Shown: piece by piece, positions 1 through 7,785 of the stretch
Layout of the letters: the number at the start of each line of letters is the position of its first letter
How positions within the stretch are numbered: position 1 is the stretch's first letter
Assembly: GCA_963822095.1 (NCBI GenBank)
Contig: CAWGGS010000039.1
Span: 124,001 to 188,000 of the forward strand
Reading direction: 5' to 3'
Source: CAWGGS01 sp963822095
GTDB taxonomy: Bacteria > Desulfobacterota > Desulfobulbia > Desulfobulbales > Desulfocapsaceae
Length of the DNA: 64,000 nucleotides
The notes under the pieces: model-generated
Seen by the model: only the letters and a program-made list of their open reading frames with translations
Database searches by the model: none
Told to the model about the DNA's origin: nothing
Program-made: the position numbers and the translations under genes

Positions 1-55
1 CAAGAGAGCACATGAATCACTTTTGCCTTTCCTATGCACATCAACGGGGGATAGT

Positions 56-1033
56 ATGAAAAGATTTCTTTGCCTCATTCCAGCTCTGTTTTTCTGCTTT
101 ATGGTCTCTTCGGCCTATTCCGAAATGACCATCAAACTTGGTGTTGTCACCAAACCGGGCTCCGCCCAGAATATTGTTGCCCAAAAATTCAAAGACCTTG
201 TTGAAGCGCAGTCCAAAGGCGATATCAAGGTCAAGATCTACCACTCCGGTTCCATAGGCAACGAGACCGAAATCCTGCAACAGATACAATTGAATACGGT
301 GCAAATGGGGGTTATTACCAGCGGGCCCTTTGACACCTTTGACCCGATCGTCAGGGTGATTGATTATCCTTTTCTCTTTAAAAGCAATGCGCAGGCGGAT
401 GCCGTTCTCGACGGACCTTTGGGAGCCGAAATCTTAAAAGACCTGGAAAGCGCCGGTTTCAAGGGGCTGTGCTTTTCGGAAAACGGATTTAGGGACCTGA
501 CCAACAGCCGCCGCCCGGTCAAAACCCCGGAAGACGTCAAGGGTTTGAAAATCAGGGTCATGGCTTCAGCCATGCACAAGGCAATCTGGCAGGATCTAGG
601 GGCCAACCCTACACCGATGCCCTGGCCGATTTATACGGAACTCGAGCAGGGCGTTATCGACGGCCAGGAGAATCCTCTGTGGGTTCTTGTGGAATACAAG
701 CTTTGGGAGGTCCAGAAATACCTGACACTGACCCGCCATGTCTACTCCCCCCATATTGACGTCGCTTCCCTTATCTGGTGGAAGACCCTTACACCCAAAA
801 CCCAGGAAATGCTGCAAAAGGCCATGTACACTGCGGCCGTCTACCAACGCCGGGAAAACCGGGAAGGGAATGCCGCCAGGTTAAAGCTATTGAAAAAGAA
901 AGGGTTTATCATTGAAGAGCACCCCGATATCGCAGCCTTCCGGGCCAAGGTCGCCGATCTGAAGAACATGGATATCTACCAGGAGCCCAAAGTAAAAGCC
1001 ATGTTGACCAAGATACTGGCTGTGGTGAAATAG
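56..1033 (+). CDS. dctP: TRAP transporter solute-binding protein, DctP family
   Basis: Periplasmic binding protein of a tripartite ATP-independent (TRAP) transporter, which captures an organic acid and hands it to the DctQM membrane pair. The 325-residue length is normal for DctP. A typical signal peptide (MKRFLCLIPALFFCFMVSSA) opens the protein, and the central 'LKIRVM' segment holds the arginine that in this family binds the substrate carboxylate. The ATG at 56 was chosen over an in-frame ATG at 23 because it begins the signal peptide and follows a purine-rich GGGGAT. dctQ starts 4 bp after the stop, so the three genes form one operon. The substrate cannot be read from the sequence; a C4-dicarboxylate or another carboxylate is possible. 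Confidence 0.93.
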   Translation: MKRFLCLIPALFFCFMVSSAYSEMTIKLGVVTKPGSAQNIVAQKFKDLVEAQSKGDIKVKIYHSGSIGNETEILQQIQLNTVQMGVITSGPFDTFDPIVRVIDYPFLFKSNAQADAVLDGPLGAEILKDLESAGFKGLCFSENGFRDLTNSRRPVKTPEDVKGLKIRVMASAMHKAIWQDLGANPTPMPWPIYTELEQGVIDGQENPLWVLVEYKLWEVQKYLTLTRHVYSPHIDVASLIWWKTLTPKTQEMLQKAMYTAAVYQRRENREGNAARLKLLKKKGFIIEEHPDIAAFRAKVADLKNMDIYQEPKVKAMLTKILAVVK

Positions 1034-1037
1034 CCTC

Positions 1038-1526
1038 ATGATGGAGGCCTTTATAAGATTCGACTCCAGACTTTCCAGGGCGGTGGATGTTCTGCTCTCC
1101 GCCTTGGGTATAACAATGGCCTCCATCGTTATACTCGAGGTTATTTTCAGGTATCTTTTAAACCACTCCCTCTTCTGGGCCGAGGAACTGGCCCGATATA
1201 TTCTGGTCTGGCTCACCTTTTTAGGCGCCACCGCCGCCTACCATCGCAAGGCCCATCCCGGAATCGACATCCTCACATCTAAGTTGGGCCCACGCCTGCG
1301 GCGTGCCAACACTCTCCTGGTCCATTGCATTTCATTGTGCCTTTTCGGGGTGATGATCTATTACGGCATTGCCTTCAGCTATTTTGTCCGACTCCAAATA
1401 ACCCCTGCTCTTTCCCTGCCCAAATGGATCATCTTTGCCGTCATCCCGATCAGCGGGCTGCTGTTTGTCTGTCACTGTCTGTTATTTCTTATGCAGGATT
1501 TAAAAGAGGGAAGCCGTGACGGTTGA
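1038..1526 (+). CDS. dctQ: TRAP transporter small membrane subunit, DctQ family
   Basis: Small four-helix membrane subunit of the TRAP transporter, partnering with the large DctM subunit in the inner membrane. The 162-residue protein shows four hydrophobic segments at about residues 17-37, 47-65, 90-110 and 130-150, and the 'FWAEELARYILVWLTFLG' segment is characteristic of DctQ. It overlaps dctM by 11 bp, indicating translational coupling. Two adjacent ATG codons (1038 and 1041) could both serve as start. Confidence 0.92.
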   Translation: MMEAFIRFDSRLSRAVDVLLSALGITMASIVILEVIFRYLLNHSLFWAEELARYILVWLTFLGATAAYHRKAHPGIDILTSKLGPRLRRANTLLVHCISLCLFGVMIYYGIAFSYFVRLQITPALSLPKWIIFAVIPISGLLFVCHCLLFLMQDLKEGSRDG

Positions 1527-2793
1527 GATCCTTCTTCCTCTTCTGCTTCTCCTCTTTCTGATCGACACTCCGATAGCCATTGCCATCGGGGTGGCTTCGA
1601 TTGCCGCCATCGCACTGCAGGGAGAATTCCCTATGATGATGGCTATTCAGAGGCTTTTTTCCGGGGCGGATTCTTTTAACCTACTTGCGGTACCCCTGTT
1701 CATGTTTGCAGGAATCATTATGGAAGCCGGGGAGATCAGCCACCGAATTATCGATTTCGCCGCCGCCCTGGTCGGCTGGCTTCCCGGTGGTATGGCCGCC
1801 GTGGCCATCGTCTCGGCCATGTTTTTCGCCGGCATCTCGGGTTCCGCCGCCGCCGACACCGCCGCTGTCGGGGCCATCATGATTCCAGCGATGAAAAAAT
1901 CCGGTTACCGTTCCGACTTTGCCGCTGCACTCCAGGCGGCAGGCGGTTCCACCGGTGTGATCATACCGCCGTCCATCCCGATGATCATTTTCGGCTTCCT
2001 GACCGGGGCCTCCGTAGGGCGCCTCTTTGCAGCCGGCATCCTGCCCGGAATATTGATCGGCCTTTCCCTGATCTTCGTTGCAACCTTGATTTCGCATCGG
2101 CAGGGGTATGGTACCCATACCCTTTTTTCCGCCCGTGAGGTTTTACGTACTTTGATACGAGGTCTTCCCGCCCTTGGAGCACCGGTAATCATCCTGGGCG
2201 GCATACTCACCGGAATCTTCACAGCCACCGAGTCGGCCGCCGTGGCTGTGGGATATGCGCTTTTCGTCGGGATGTTCATCCATCGTCGAATCCATCTTCG
2301 CGACCTGCCCGCCCTGTTTCGGGACGGCTCTATCATGGCCGCCATTGTCATGTTCATCATCACCACGGCCTCAATCTTCAGTTGGATATCGGCAATTGAT
2401 GACATTCCGGCTCGCCTGGCCGGTGGTTTACTGGGCCTCACCCACGACAAAATAGCCCTGCTGCTGCTGATAAACCTGGTGTTGCTGGTGGCCGGCACCT
2501 TCGTCGAGACCACCGCCGCACTGATCTTGTTGGTACCTATGATAAGTGCCATGCTCCCTTCTCTGGGAATAGATATGATTCAGTTGGGGGTGATTGTCGT
2601 CGCCAATCTGGCCATCGGCATGCTGACCCCTCCCATGGGTATCTGTATAATCGTATCGTCATCCATCTCGGGAGACAGCCTGAGTGCCGTTTGCAAGCAG
2701 GTCCTGCCCTTTCTATTAATCCTGCTTGTCGACCTGCTGCTGATCACCTTTTATCCACCATTAACCATGTTCTTAGCCGGATTGATTCACTAA
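1516..2793 (+). CDS. dctM: TRAP transporter large membrane subunit, DctM family
   Basis: Large transport subunit of the TRAP system, an elevator-type Na+-coupled carrier of the DctM/ion-transporter superfamily. The 425 residues are hydrophobic throughout, with about 11-12 membrane spans. Family features include 'FAGISGSAAADTAAVG' near residue 105 and 'GGSTGVIIPPSIPMI' near residue 143, the discontinuous helix regions that bind sodium. Translation starts at a GTG inside the end of dctQ, with GAGGG just upstream. It closes the operon; 118 bp separate it from the cytochrome genes, and no clear terminator is seen. Confidence 0.94.
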   Translation: MTVEILLPLLLLLFLIDTPIAIAIGVASIAAIALQGEFPMMMAIQRLFSGADSFNLLAVPLFMFAGIIMEAGEISHRIIDFAAALVGWLPGGMAAVAIVSAMFFAGISGSAAADTAAVGAIMIPAMKKSGYRSDFAAALQAAGGSTGVIIPPSIPMIIFGFLTGASVGRLFAAGILPGILIGLSLIFVATLISHRQGYGTHTLFSAREVLRTLIRGLPALGAPVIILGGILTGIFTATESAAVAVGYALFVGMFIHRRIHLRDLPALFRDGSIMAAIVMFIITTASIFSWISAIDDIPARLAGGLLGLTHDKIALLLLINLVLLVAGTFVETTAALILLVPMISAMLPSLGIDMIQLGVIVVANLAIGMLTPPMGICIIVSSSISGDSLSAVCKQVLPFLLILLVDLLLITFYPPLTMFLAGLIH

Positions 2794-2911
2794 TTGCTCT
2801 ACCTTCTGATAATTTTTCCCTTGACCTCCTCCCCATGAAACAGGTACCTATAAGGGCCTTACGTTTTTGTAGGATTCCGGTTATTCAAGACACCAACCTT
2901 CGGGGAAATTC

Positions 2912-3415
2912 ATGAAGAAGTTTTTTTTCGTTCTTTGCTGCGGCATTGTCTTAGGCATTGTACTCTCTTTGCTTTCCGCCGAGATGATCAAACGCACCGC
3001 AGACAAAGAGTTCTGTTCCTCCTGCCATTCCATGAAGACGGTTGCCCAGGCATATACCGAGGACGTCCACGGAGGGAAAAACGATCTTGGTTTTAAGGCA
3101 AAGTGCGTCGATTGCCATCTCCCCCATGACAACGTCTTTCATTATGTAACCGCAAAAATCGCCTCCGGAACAAAAGATGTCCTCGGAGAACTATTCTGGG
3201 CGAAATCTTTTGACTGGATAGCCAATTTAAAACACAAAGAAGAATTTACCTATAGTTCGGGGTGCCTTGAATGTCATGATCTGAAAGCAATGCAATATAA
3301 AATCCCCAAGGCCTTTCCGGCCCACAAGGATTTTCTGATGGGAAAGGTTTCTTCCTGTGTTAAATGCCATGAAAATGTCGGTCATAAAAATATAAGAGAT
3401 GCCTTTATCAGATAA
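2912..3415 (+). CDS. haoC: NapC/NirT (NrfH/HaoC-type) tetrahaem cytochrome c, membrane-anchored
   Basis: Quinol-oxidising tetrahaem cytochrome c of the NapC/NirT/NrfH family, which passes electrons from the menaquinol pool to a periplasmic multihaem reductase. The N-terminal hydrophobic helix (residues 3-23) is an uncleaved signal anchor. Four CXXCH haem motifs are visible: CSSCH, CVDCH, CLECH and CVKCH. The length of 167 residues matches NrfH or HaoC. It lies 66 bp upstream of an octahaem HAO-family gene, the same order as the haoCA pair of Campylobacterota. The HaoC assignment comes from this context; by sequence alone NrfH is equally possible. Confidence 0.85.
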   Translation: MKKFFFVLCCGIVLGIVLSLLSAEMIKRTADKEFCSSCHSMKTVAQAYTEDVHGGKNDLGFKAKCVDCHLPHDNVFHYVTAKIASGTKDVLGELFWAKSFDWIANLKHKEEFTYSSGCLECHDLKAMQYKIPKAFPAHKDFLMGKVSSCVKCHENVGHKNIRDAFIR

Positions 3416-3481
3416 ATCGGAGATGAAAACTTCCGGCTTACGTAAAGCAATCTTGAGATTGTAAAATTCCAGGGAGGAAAA

Positions 3482-4795
3482 ATGTTACGATTACTTTCAG
3501 CTATGGTTATTGTCATAGGAGTTGCTTCTTCAGCCTTTGCCCTGGACAGCAACCTAAAGACCTTAAAGGTTGACCGAGGTCTTACGGTCGAAGGCAAAAA
3601 ATGTGTTGAATGTCATGCTGCCAAGCAGCCGGGAATCGTTGCCGACTGGAAGGAGAGTCAGCATGCTCATGTGGGCGTCTCCTGCATCGACTGCCACCAA
3701 GTCGAGAAGGATTCGCCGATGGCCTCTCAAAATTGCCCGGGAGTCAAGGGCACCGACACCTACATCACCGTTTTGGTGACACCGAAGACCTGCGGTCGAT
3801 GCCATACGCAAGAGGTCGAACAGTTCGATAAGAGCGGCCACTACCGCGCTCGCTTCCAGTACAAGGGCCCGGATGGACGAAACTTCAAGGCTATGACGGC
3901 CCTCATTGAAAAACATGAAGGACAGGGCATTGAAAAATTCAAACATACCGCAGAAATGACGGGATGCATGCAATGCCATGGTTCCGTAGTGACCCTCGAT
4001 GCAGACAAGAGACCGACCAAGGAAACCTGGCCGGCAGCCGGTATCGGCACCATCTGGCCGGACGGATCGGTGGGAAATTGTATCGTCTGCCATACCCGGC
4101 ACAAATTCAGTATAGCCGAGGCCAGAAAGCCTGCCGCCTGCGCATCCTGTCACCTTGGTCCGGATCACCCTGATATCGAGATCTACAACAACAGTAAACA
4201 TGGCCAGATATACAACACGGAGGCCGGCAAGTGGAACTTTGCAAGCGCCCCAGATGCCTGGGAACCCGGTGACTACCGGACCCCGACCTGTGCCGTATGC
4301 CACATGAGCGGTATCGGAAATCTAACCACCACCCATAATATTTCCGAAAGACTCAAATGGAATCTCTGGGCTCCGATATCAAAAGTCAGGAACTCGTCCG
4401 ACCCATTGAGCCCACTCACCGGCAACGGTATCGAAGGCAGGAAAAAAATGGAGGCCGTCTGCAATAACTGTCATAGCCCTCTCCATACCAAAAACTTCTT
4501 CGAGCAGGCCGACAGTCAAGTCGAACTCTATAATGAAGGATATTGGAAGCCGGCCCTGGCGATGAAGAAGGAACTGGCTGAAAAAAACCTATTGAAGAAA
4601 AACCCATGGGATGATGAATTCCAGAGAATTATCTACCACCTCTGGCATCATGAGGGCAGGCGGATGCGTCAAGGAGCGGCCATGGCCGGTCCCGACTATG
4701 CCCATTGGCATGGGGTGTTTGAACTGCAGCAGGATCTTTATAAACTGAAGGATATCTACCAAAAGCGCCTGAAAACCGGCAAGATTGAGGATTGA
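3482..4795 (+). CDS. haoA: Octahaem cytochrome c, hydroxylamine oxidoreductase (HAO) family
   Basis: Periplasmic octahaem cytochrome c. Eight CXXCH motifs are visible, starting at residues 41, 68, 104, 162, 200, 220, 270 and 327, and a signal peptide ends at 'SSAFA'. The spacing, the 437-residue length and the C-terminal 'DYAHWHG' signature fit the HAO family rather than pentahaem NrfA. When such a protein pairs with a NapC/NrfH protein and no AOB accessory genes are present, it is thought to work as a reductase of nitrite or hydroxylamine (the epsilon-Hao type), so reduction is the more likely direction here. Whether a tyrosine cross-link to the P460-type haem 4 exists cannot be settled without alignment. 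A strong AGGGAGG ribosome-binding site precedes the ATG. Confidence 0.85.
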   Translation: MLRLLSAMVIVIGVASSAFALDSNLKTLKVDRGLTVEGKKCVECHAAKQPGIVADWKESQHAHVGVSCIDCHQVEKDSPMASQNCPGVKGTDTYITVLVTPKTCGRCHTQEVEQFDKSGHYRARFQYKGPDGRNFKAMTALIEKHEGQGIEKFKHTAEMTGCMQCHGSVVTLDADKRPTKETWPAAGIGTIWPDGSVGNCIVCHTRHKFSIAEARKPAACASCHLGPDHPDIEIYNNSKHGQIYNTEAGKWNFASAPDAWEPGDYRTPTCAVCHMSGIGNLTTTHNISERLKWNLWAPISKVRNSSDPLSPLTGNGIEGRKKMEAVCNNCHSPLHTKNFFEQADSQVELYNEGYWKPALAMKKELAEKNLLKKNPWDDEFQRIIYHLWHHEGRRMRQGAAMAGPDYAHWHGVFELQQDLYKLKDIYQKRLKTGKIED

Positions 4796-4840
4796 GATAA
4801 GTCATGAATATCTCTTTCTTATTCTAATCTCGATACAATC

Positions 4841-4889
4841 GAAATTACCCGGTGTTTGCTGCGAAGTCGAGCAATCACCGGGTAATTTC
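4841..4889 (+). terminator. Strong hairpin downstream of haoA
   Basis: A perfect 14-bp inverted repeat (GAAATTACCCGGTG at 4841-4854, its complement at 4876-4889) lies 46 bp after the haoA stop. After a T-T mismatch five more pairs (TTGCT/AGCAA) extend the stem inward. The following bases are not a clean U-tract, so it may be a weak intrinsic terminator or an mRNA 3'-end stabiliser. Confidence 0.6.
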
Positions 4890-5121
4890 AGTCGGAGATC
4901 TGCCCAAAAGAGTTTTCACACAGATAATCAGGACCTGCCTATCTGCTCCAACAATTCATACGTCCAGCTCTCTCCTCTTAGTCATCTTCTCTTCTATTTT
5001 CGACACCTCTGTCGTTTAAACATACAACTACCTGTCATTTGTTTGATCGGGAAATTTTAATTTGGGTTGTAATTATCCTCTCGAAATTGTTTTCCAATAT
5101 ACTACCTACCTCCAGAGGATT

Positions 5122-5137
5122 AGGAATCAACATTGCT
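5122..5137 (+). promoter_or_regulatory. Candidate sigma-54 promoter upstream of livK
   Basis: AGGAATCAACATTGCT has the invariant GG at 5123-5124 and GC at 5135-5136 separated by exactly 10 bases, with TTGC as the -12 element, close to the sigma-54 consensus. It lies about 200 bp upstream of livK. The liv operon is followed by a sigma-54 activator gene (10798-12363), which makes the match more plausible. The motif is short and could occur by chance. Confidence 0.35.
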
Positions 5138-5337
5138 AAAATCCCTCTAGGAAACTGCAACCTATGAGACAGTGGTGTGTCTTCTCTTCTTAGTATCATG
5201 GAACTAGCAAAATAATGCCTCTTAGAACAACACTCTGCTTGACCTTTGTAACACGAAGGGGGTAAATATCATACGGGGAGTTTCATCAGAGATGTTTGTT
5301 TTTAAACCGTTCATCTGATTTTTGAGGAGGAAGGAAA

Positions 5338-6528
5338 ATGAAAAAACGCTTATTGGTTATACTTTCGCTGTTCATAGCTGCAGGAATGGCCTTCAGCTCT
5401 ACCGGTTTTGCCGCTAAAAAAATAATTAAAATCGCCACCCAGTCACCGCTCTCCGGCGATCAATCCGTTATCGGTGTCGACATCAAACGCGGTGCCGAAA
5501 TGGCAATGGAACAATTAGGAGCACCACTGACCAAGATGGGATTCAAGCTTGAGCTCGCTCCTTTTGATGACATGGCAAATCCCGATACCGGTGTTGCAAA
5601 TGCCAAGCGCATAGTCTCCGATCCTGCAATTCTTGCCGTTGTCGGTCATTACAACTCCGGCGTTCAGATCCCGTCATCCGAGGTGTATCATACCTCAGGT
5701 CTTGCCAATGTCTCTCCTGCTAATACCAACCCGAAAGTTACCACCCGCGGGTACCTTGAGGTTAACCGCATAGTCGGTCGTGACGACGTGCAGGGTGTTG
5801 TCGGTGCCGAATTTGCTGCAAACCATAAAGTAAAAAGCGTTTTTATCGTCCATGACAAAACGGCTTACGGCCAGGGCATTGCTGAATTCTTCAAGAAAAA
5901 GGCCAAGGAACTGGGAATGAAGATTGTTGGTTTTGAAGGGACCGAGGAAAAGGCCAACTTTGATCCTCTTCTCTCTCCGATCATGGCCGGCAATCCTGAT
6001 CTCGTCTACTTCGGCGGTATGTATCCCCAGGCGGCAGTCTTGTTCAAACAGGCCCGTGAGAGAGGCTATATGGGCATGTTTCTGAGTGATGACGGCTTCG
6101 ATTCCTCCGATGCGATCAAAATTGGTGGCAAAAACCTACAGGAAGGCACCGGAACCTTTTATTCGACCGTATCCGGTCCCGCCTCCGCCTATCCGGGCAC
6201 CGCTCAATTCATCAAGACATTCAAGAAAAAATATAGCGCTGATCCACAACCCTTTGCCGCCCAGAGCTTTGACTCCATGGGAATCTGCCTGAAGGCCATT
6301 GCGGCCGCAGTCAAGGCCAACCATGGGAAACTCCCCACCCGACAAGCCGTTGCCAATGCCGTTCGAGCCACGAAGAACTACCACGGCATCACGGGCGATA
6401 TCACTTTCAATCATATTGGTGATCCGACAGTTGCCAAATATTTCGTCATGCAGGTGGCCTCCGATGATCCTGCAAAGTGGAGTTCAAACCCTGTTGTTAA
6501 GACCCTTGATATCGCTCCACCTAAATAA
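5338..6528 (+). CDS. livK: Branched-chain amino-acid ABC transporter, substrate-binding protein
   Basis: Periplasmic type I binding protein of a LivK/Leu-Ile-Val-type ABC transporter. Its 396 residues start with a signal peptide ending near 'STGFA', followed by the typical 'KIATQSPLSGDQSVIG' opening of the LivJ/LivK fold and the second lobe from about residue 145 ('VFIVHDKTAYGQG'). It is first in a livKHMGF operon and is separated from livH by a terminator-like hairpin, which would let it be made in excess over the membrane parts. The substrate is probably Leu/Ile/Val or a related acid; LivK-type proteins also bind amides and aromatic acids, so this is not certain. Confidence 0.93.
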   Translation: MKKRLLVILSLFIAAGMAFSSTGFAAKKIIKIATQSPLSGDQSVIGVDIKRGAEMAMEQLGAPLTKMGFKLELAPFDDMANPDTGVANAKRIVSDPAILAVVGHYNSGVQIPSSEVYHTSGLANVSPANTNPKVTTRGYLEVNRIVGRDDVQGVVGAEFAANHKVKSVFIVHDKTAYGQGIAEFFKKKAKELGMKIVGFEGTEEKANFDPLLSPIMAGNPDLVYFGGMYPQAAVLFKQARERGYMGMFLSDDGFDSSDAIKIGGKNLQEGTGTFYSTVSGPASAYPGTAQFIKTFKKKYSADPQPFAAQSFDSMGICLKAIAAAVKANHGKLPTRQAVANAVRATKNYHGITGDITFNHIGDPTVAKYFVMQVASDDPAKWSSNPVVKTLDIAPPK

Positions 6529-6543
6529 TCCTCCCTGACTTAA

Positions 6544-6583
6544 ATCTCCCGGATCCTTTTCTGAGCATCCGGGAGATTTTTTT
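6544..6583 (+). terminator. Intrinsic terminator/attenuator between livK and livH
   Basis: ATCTCCCGGAT (6544-6554) pairs with ATCCGGGAGAT (6567-6577) in an 11-bp stem with a 12-base loop, followed directly by TTTTTT. It is a textbook intrinsic terminator inside the operon. Partial read-through would set the ratio of binding protein to permease. Confidence 0.88.
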
Positions 6584-6599
6584 ATCGGGTTCATCACAT

Positions 6600-7775
6600 A
6601 TGAAACGCTTTTTAAAACCCATCAACGTCCGCGAGCTCCTGCGTCCATTGGGGCAGATGATTTACTTCTCTTTGGGCAGCACGGTTGTTTTGTCGACCAT
6701 TGTCCTGGTTCTTGCCCTGATACTCGACAAGACCGTGGTGGGAGCGGCACTTTATGAACGGATGAATGTCTCTCTCTTTACCTATACACTTACCAATCTC
6801 CCTCAAGTGACCTTGGACGGCCTGACCATCGGCTTTGTTTATGCGGCCATCGCCCTGGGCTACACCATGGTGTACGGTGTCCTGGAGTTCATAAACTTCG
6901 CCCACAGTGAGATCTTTGCAACCGGTGCCTTCGTCGGTGTGGAGATCTTGATTGCATTGGAGAAATATGGAGTTTTGAGCCACGCCTCTCTGGCAATGGC
7001 TTATGTCTATCTAATCCTGGCAATCATTGCCGGCATGATCGCGGCTGGGGGTCTGGCTGTCGCCGTCGAACGAGTAGCTTATCGTCCGCTTCGTAATGCA
7101 TCGCGTCTGGTACCCCTGATTTCCGCAATTGGCGTATCGTTCTTCCTCCAGGATACCATTCGCCTTACTGAAAGCCTGACCACCGGACAGTTCAACAGGA
7201 TTATCCCAAGCTTTGGCAACTTCGACCACTGGGTGATCTTCAGCAGGATGACTTTAGGGACCGCCCATTTAACGATAGGCATGTCCGTTAAATCAATCAT
7301 AGTTATCGTCTCCGCCGTGCTGATGCTGATCGGGTTGAACTATATGGTCAATGCTACCAAGGTCGGCAAGGCAATCCGTGCTGTTGCCCAGGACCACCCA
7401 ACTGCAAGTCTTATGGGTATTGATGTCAACCGCGTCATCTCGCTGACCTTTCTCGTAGGCGGTATGCTGGGCGGCGCAGCAGGCGTTCTCTATGCCCTGA
7501 AATTCACCCGGATAGATCCCTTCGTCGGTTTCTTCCCCGGCCTGAAGGCCTTCACCGCTGCCGTCCTCGGCGGCATCGGCAATATGACCGGTGCTCTTCT
7601 CGGCGGTATCGTTCTGGGCATGCTTGAGACCTATGCCGGTGCCTTCATGGGGGTCTTCACCATGGGGGCAGCCGGTACTGAATACAAAGACATCTTCGCC
7701 TTCGGCATTCTGATTCTGGTACTCATCTTCCGCCCACAGGGTCTCATGGGCACTAACGTAGCCCAGAAGGCTTAA
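6600..7775 (+). CDS. livH: Branched-chain amino-acid ABC transporter permease LivH
   Basis: Inner-membrane permease of the Liv ABC transporter. The core from about residue 75 ('LDGLTIGFVYAAIALGYTMVYGVLEFINFAHSE') is classic LivH, and the C-terminal 'AFTAAVLGGIGNMTGALLGG' is the loop that contacts the ATPases. At 391 residues it is about 90 longer than the usual LivH because of an extra N-terminal stretch with one or two hydrophobic segments (residues 20-75). The ATG follows 17 bases after the terminator U-tract with only a weak ribosome-binding site, so a later start cannot be excluded. livM follows 10 bp downstream. Confidence 0.92.
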   Translation: MKRFLKPINVRELLRPLGQMIYFSLGSTVVLSTIVLVLALILDKTVVGAALYERMNVSLFTYTLTNLPQVTLDGLTIGFVYAAIALGYTMVYGVLEFINFAHSEIFATGAFVGVEILIALEKYGVLSHASLAMAYVYLILAIIAGMIAAGGLAVAVERVAYRPLRNASRLVPLISAIGVSFFLQDTIRLTESLTTGQFNRIIPSFGNFDHWVIFSRMTLGTAHLTIGMSVKSIIVIVSAVLMLIGLNYMVNATKVGKAIRAVAQDHPTASLMGIDVNRVISLTFLVGGMLGGAAGVLYALKFTRIDPFVGFFPGLKAFTAAVLGGIGNMTGALLGGIVLGMLETYAGAFMGVFTMGAAGTEYKDIFAFGILILVLIFRPQGLMGTNVAQKA

Positions 7776-7785
7776 GGAGAGGCAT

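Larger units (their letters stand above)
4796..5337. other. Intergenic region between haoA and livK
   Basis: This 542-bp gap holds no convincing gene; a 91-codon open frame at 4785-5060 has no ribosome-binding site and poor composition. It contains the haoA-proximal 14-bp inverted repeat (4841-4889), a candidate sigma-54 promoter (5122-5137) and the livK leader, which ends in a strong GAGGAGGAAGG ribosome-binding site. Confidence 0.6.

Noticed and set aside
1905..2552. 215-codon open frame antisense to dctM
   Set aside because: Shadow of a membrane-protein gene with an Arg/Pro-rich composition; dctM is clearly real.
3563..4303. 246-codon minus-strand frame opposite haoA
   Set aside because: Antisense of an 8-haem cytochrome; the CXXCH spacing on the + strand is decisive.
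4785..5060. 91-codon frame after haoA
   Set aside because: It starts inside haoA, crosses the terminator-like hairpin and has low-quality composition.
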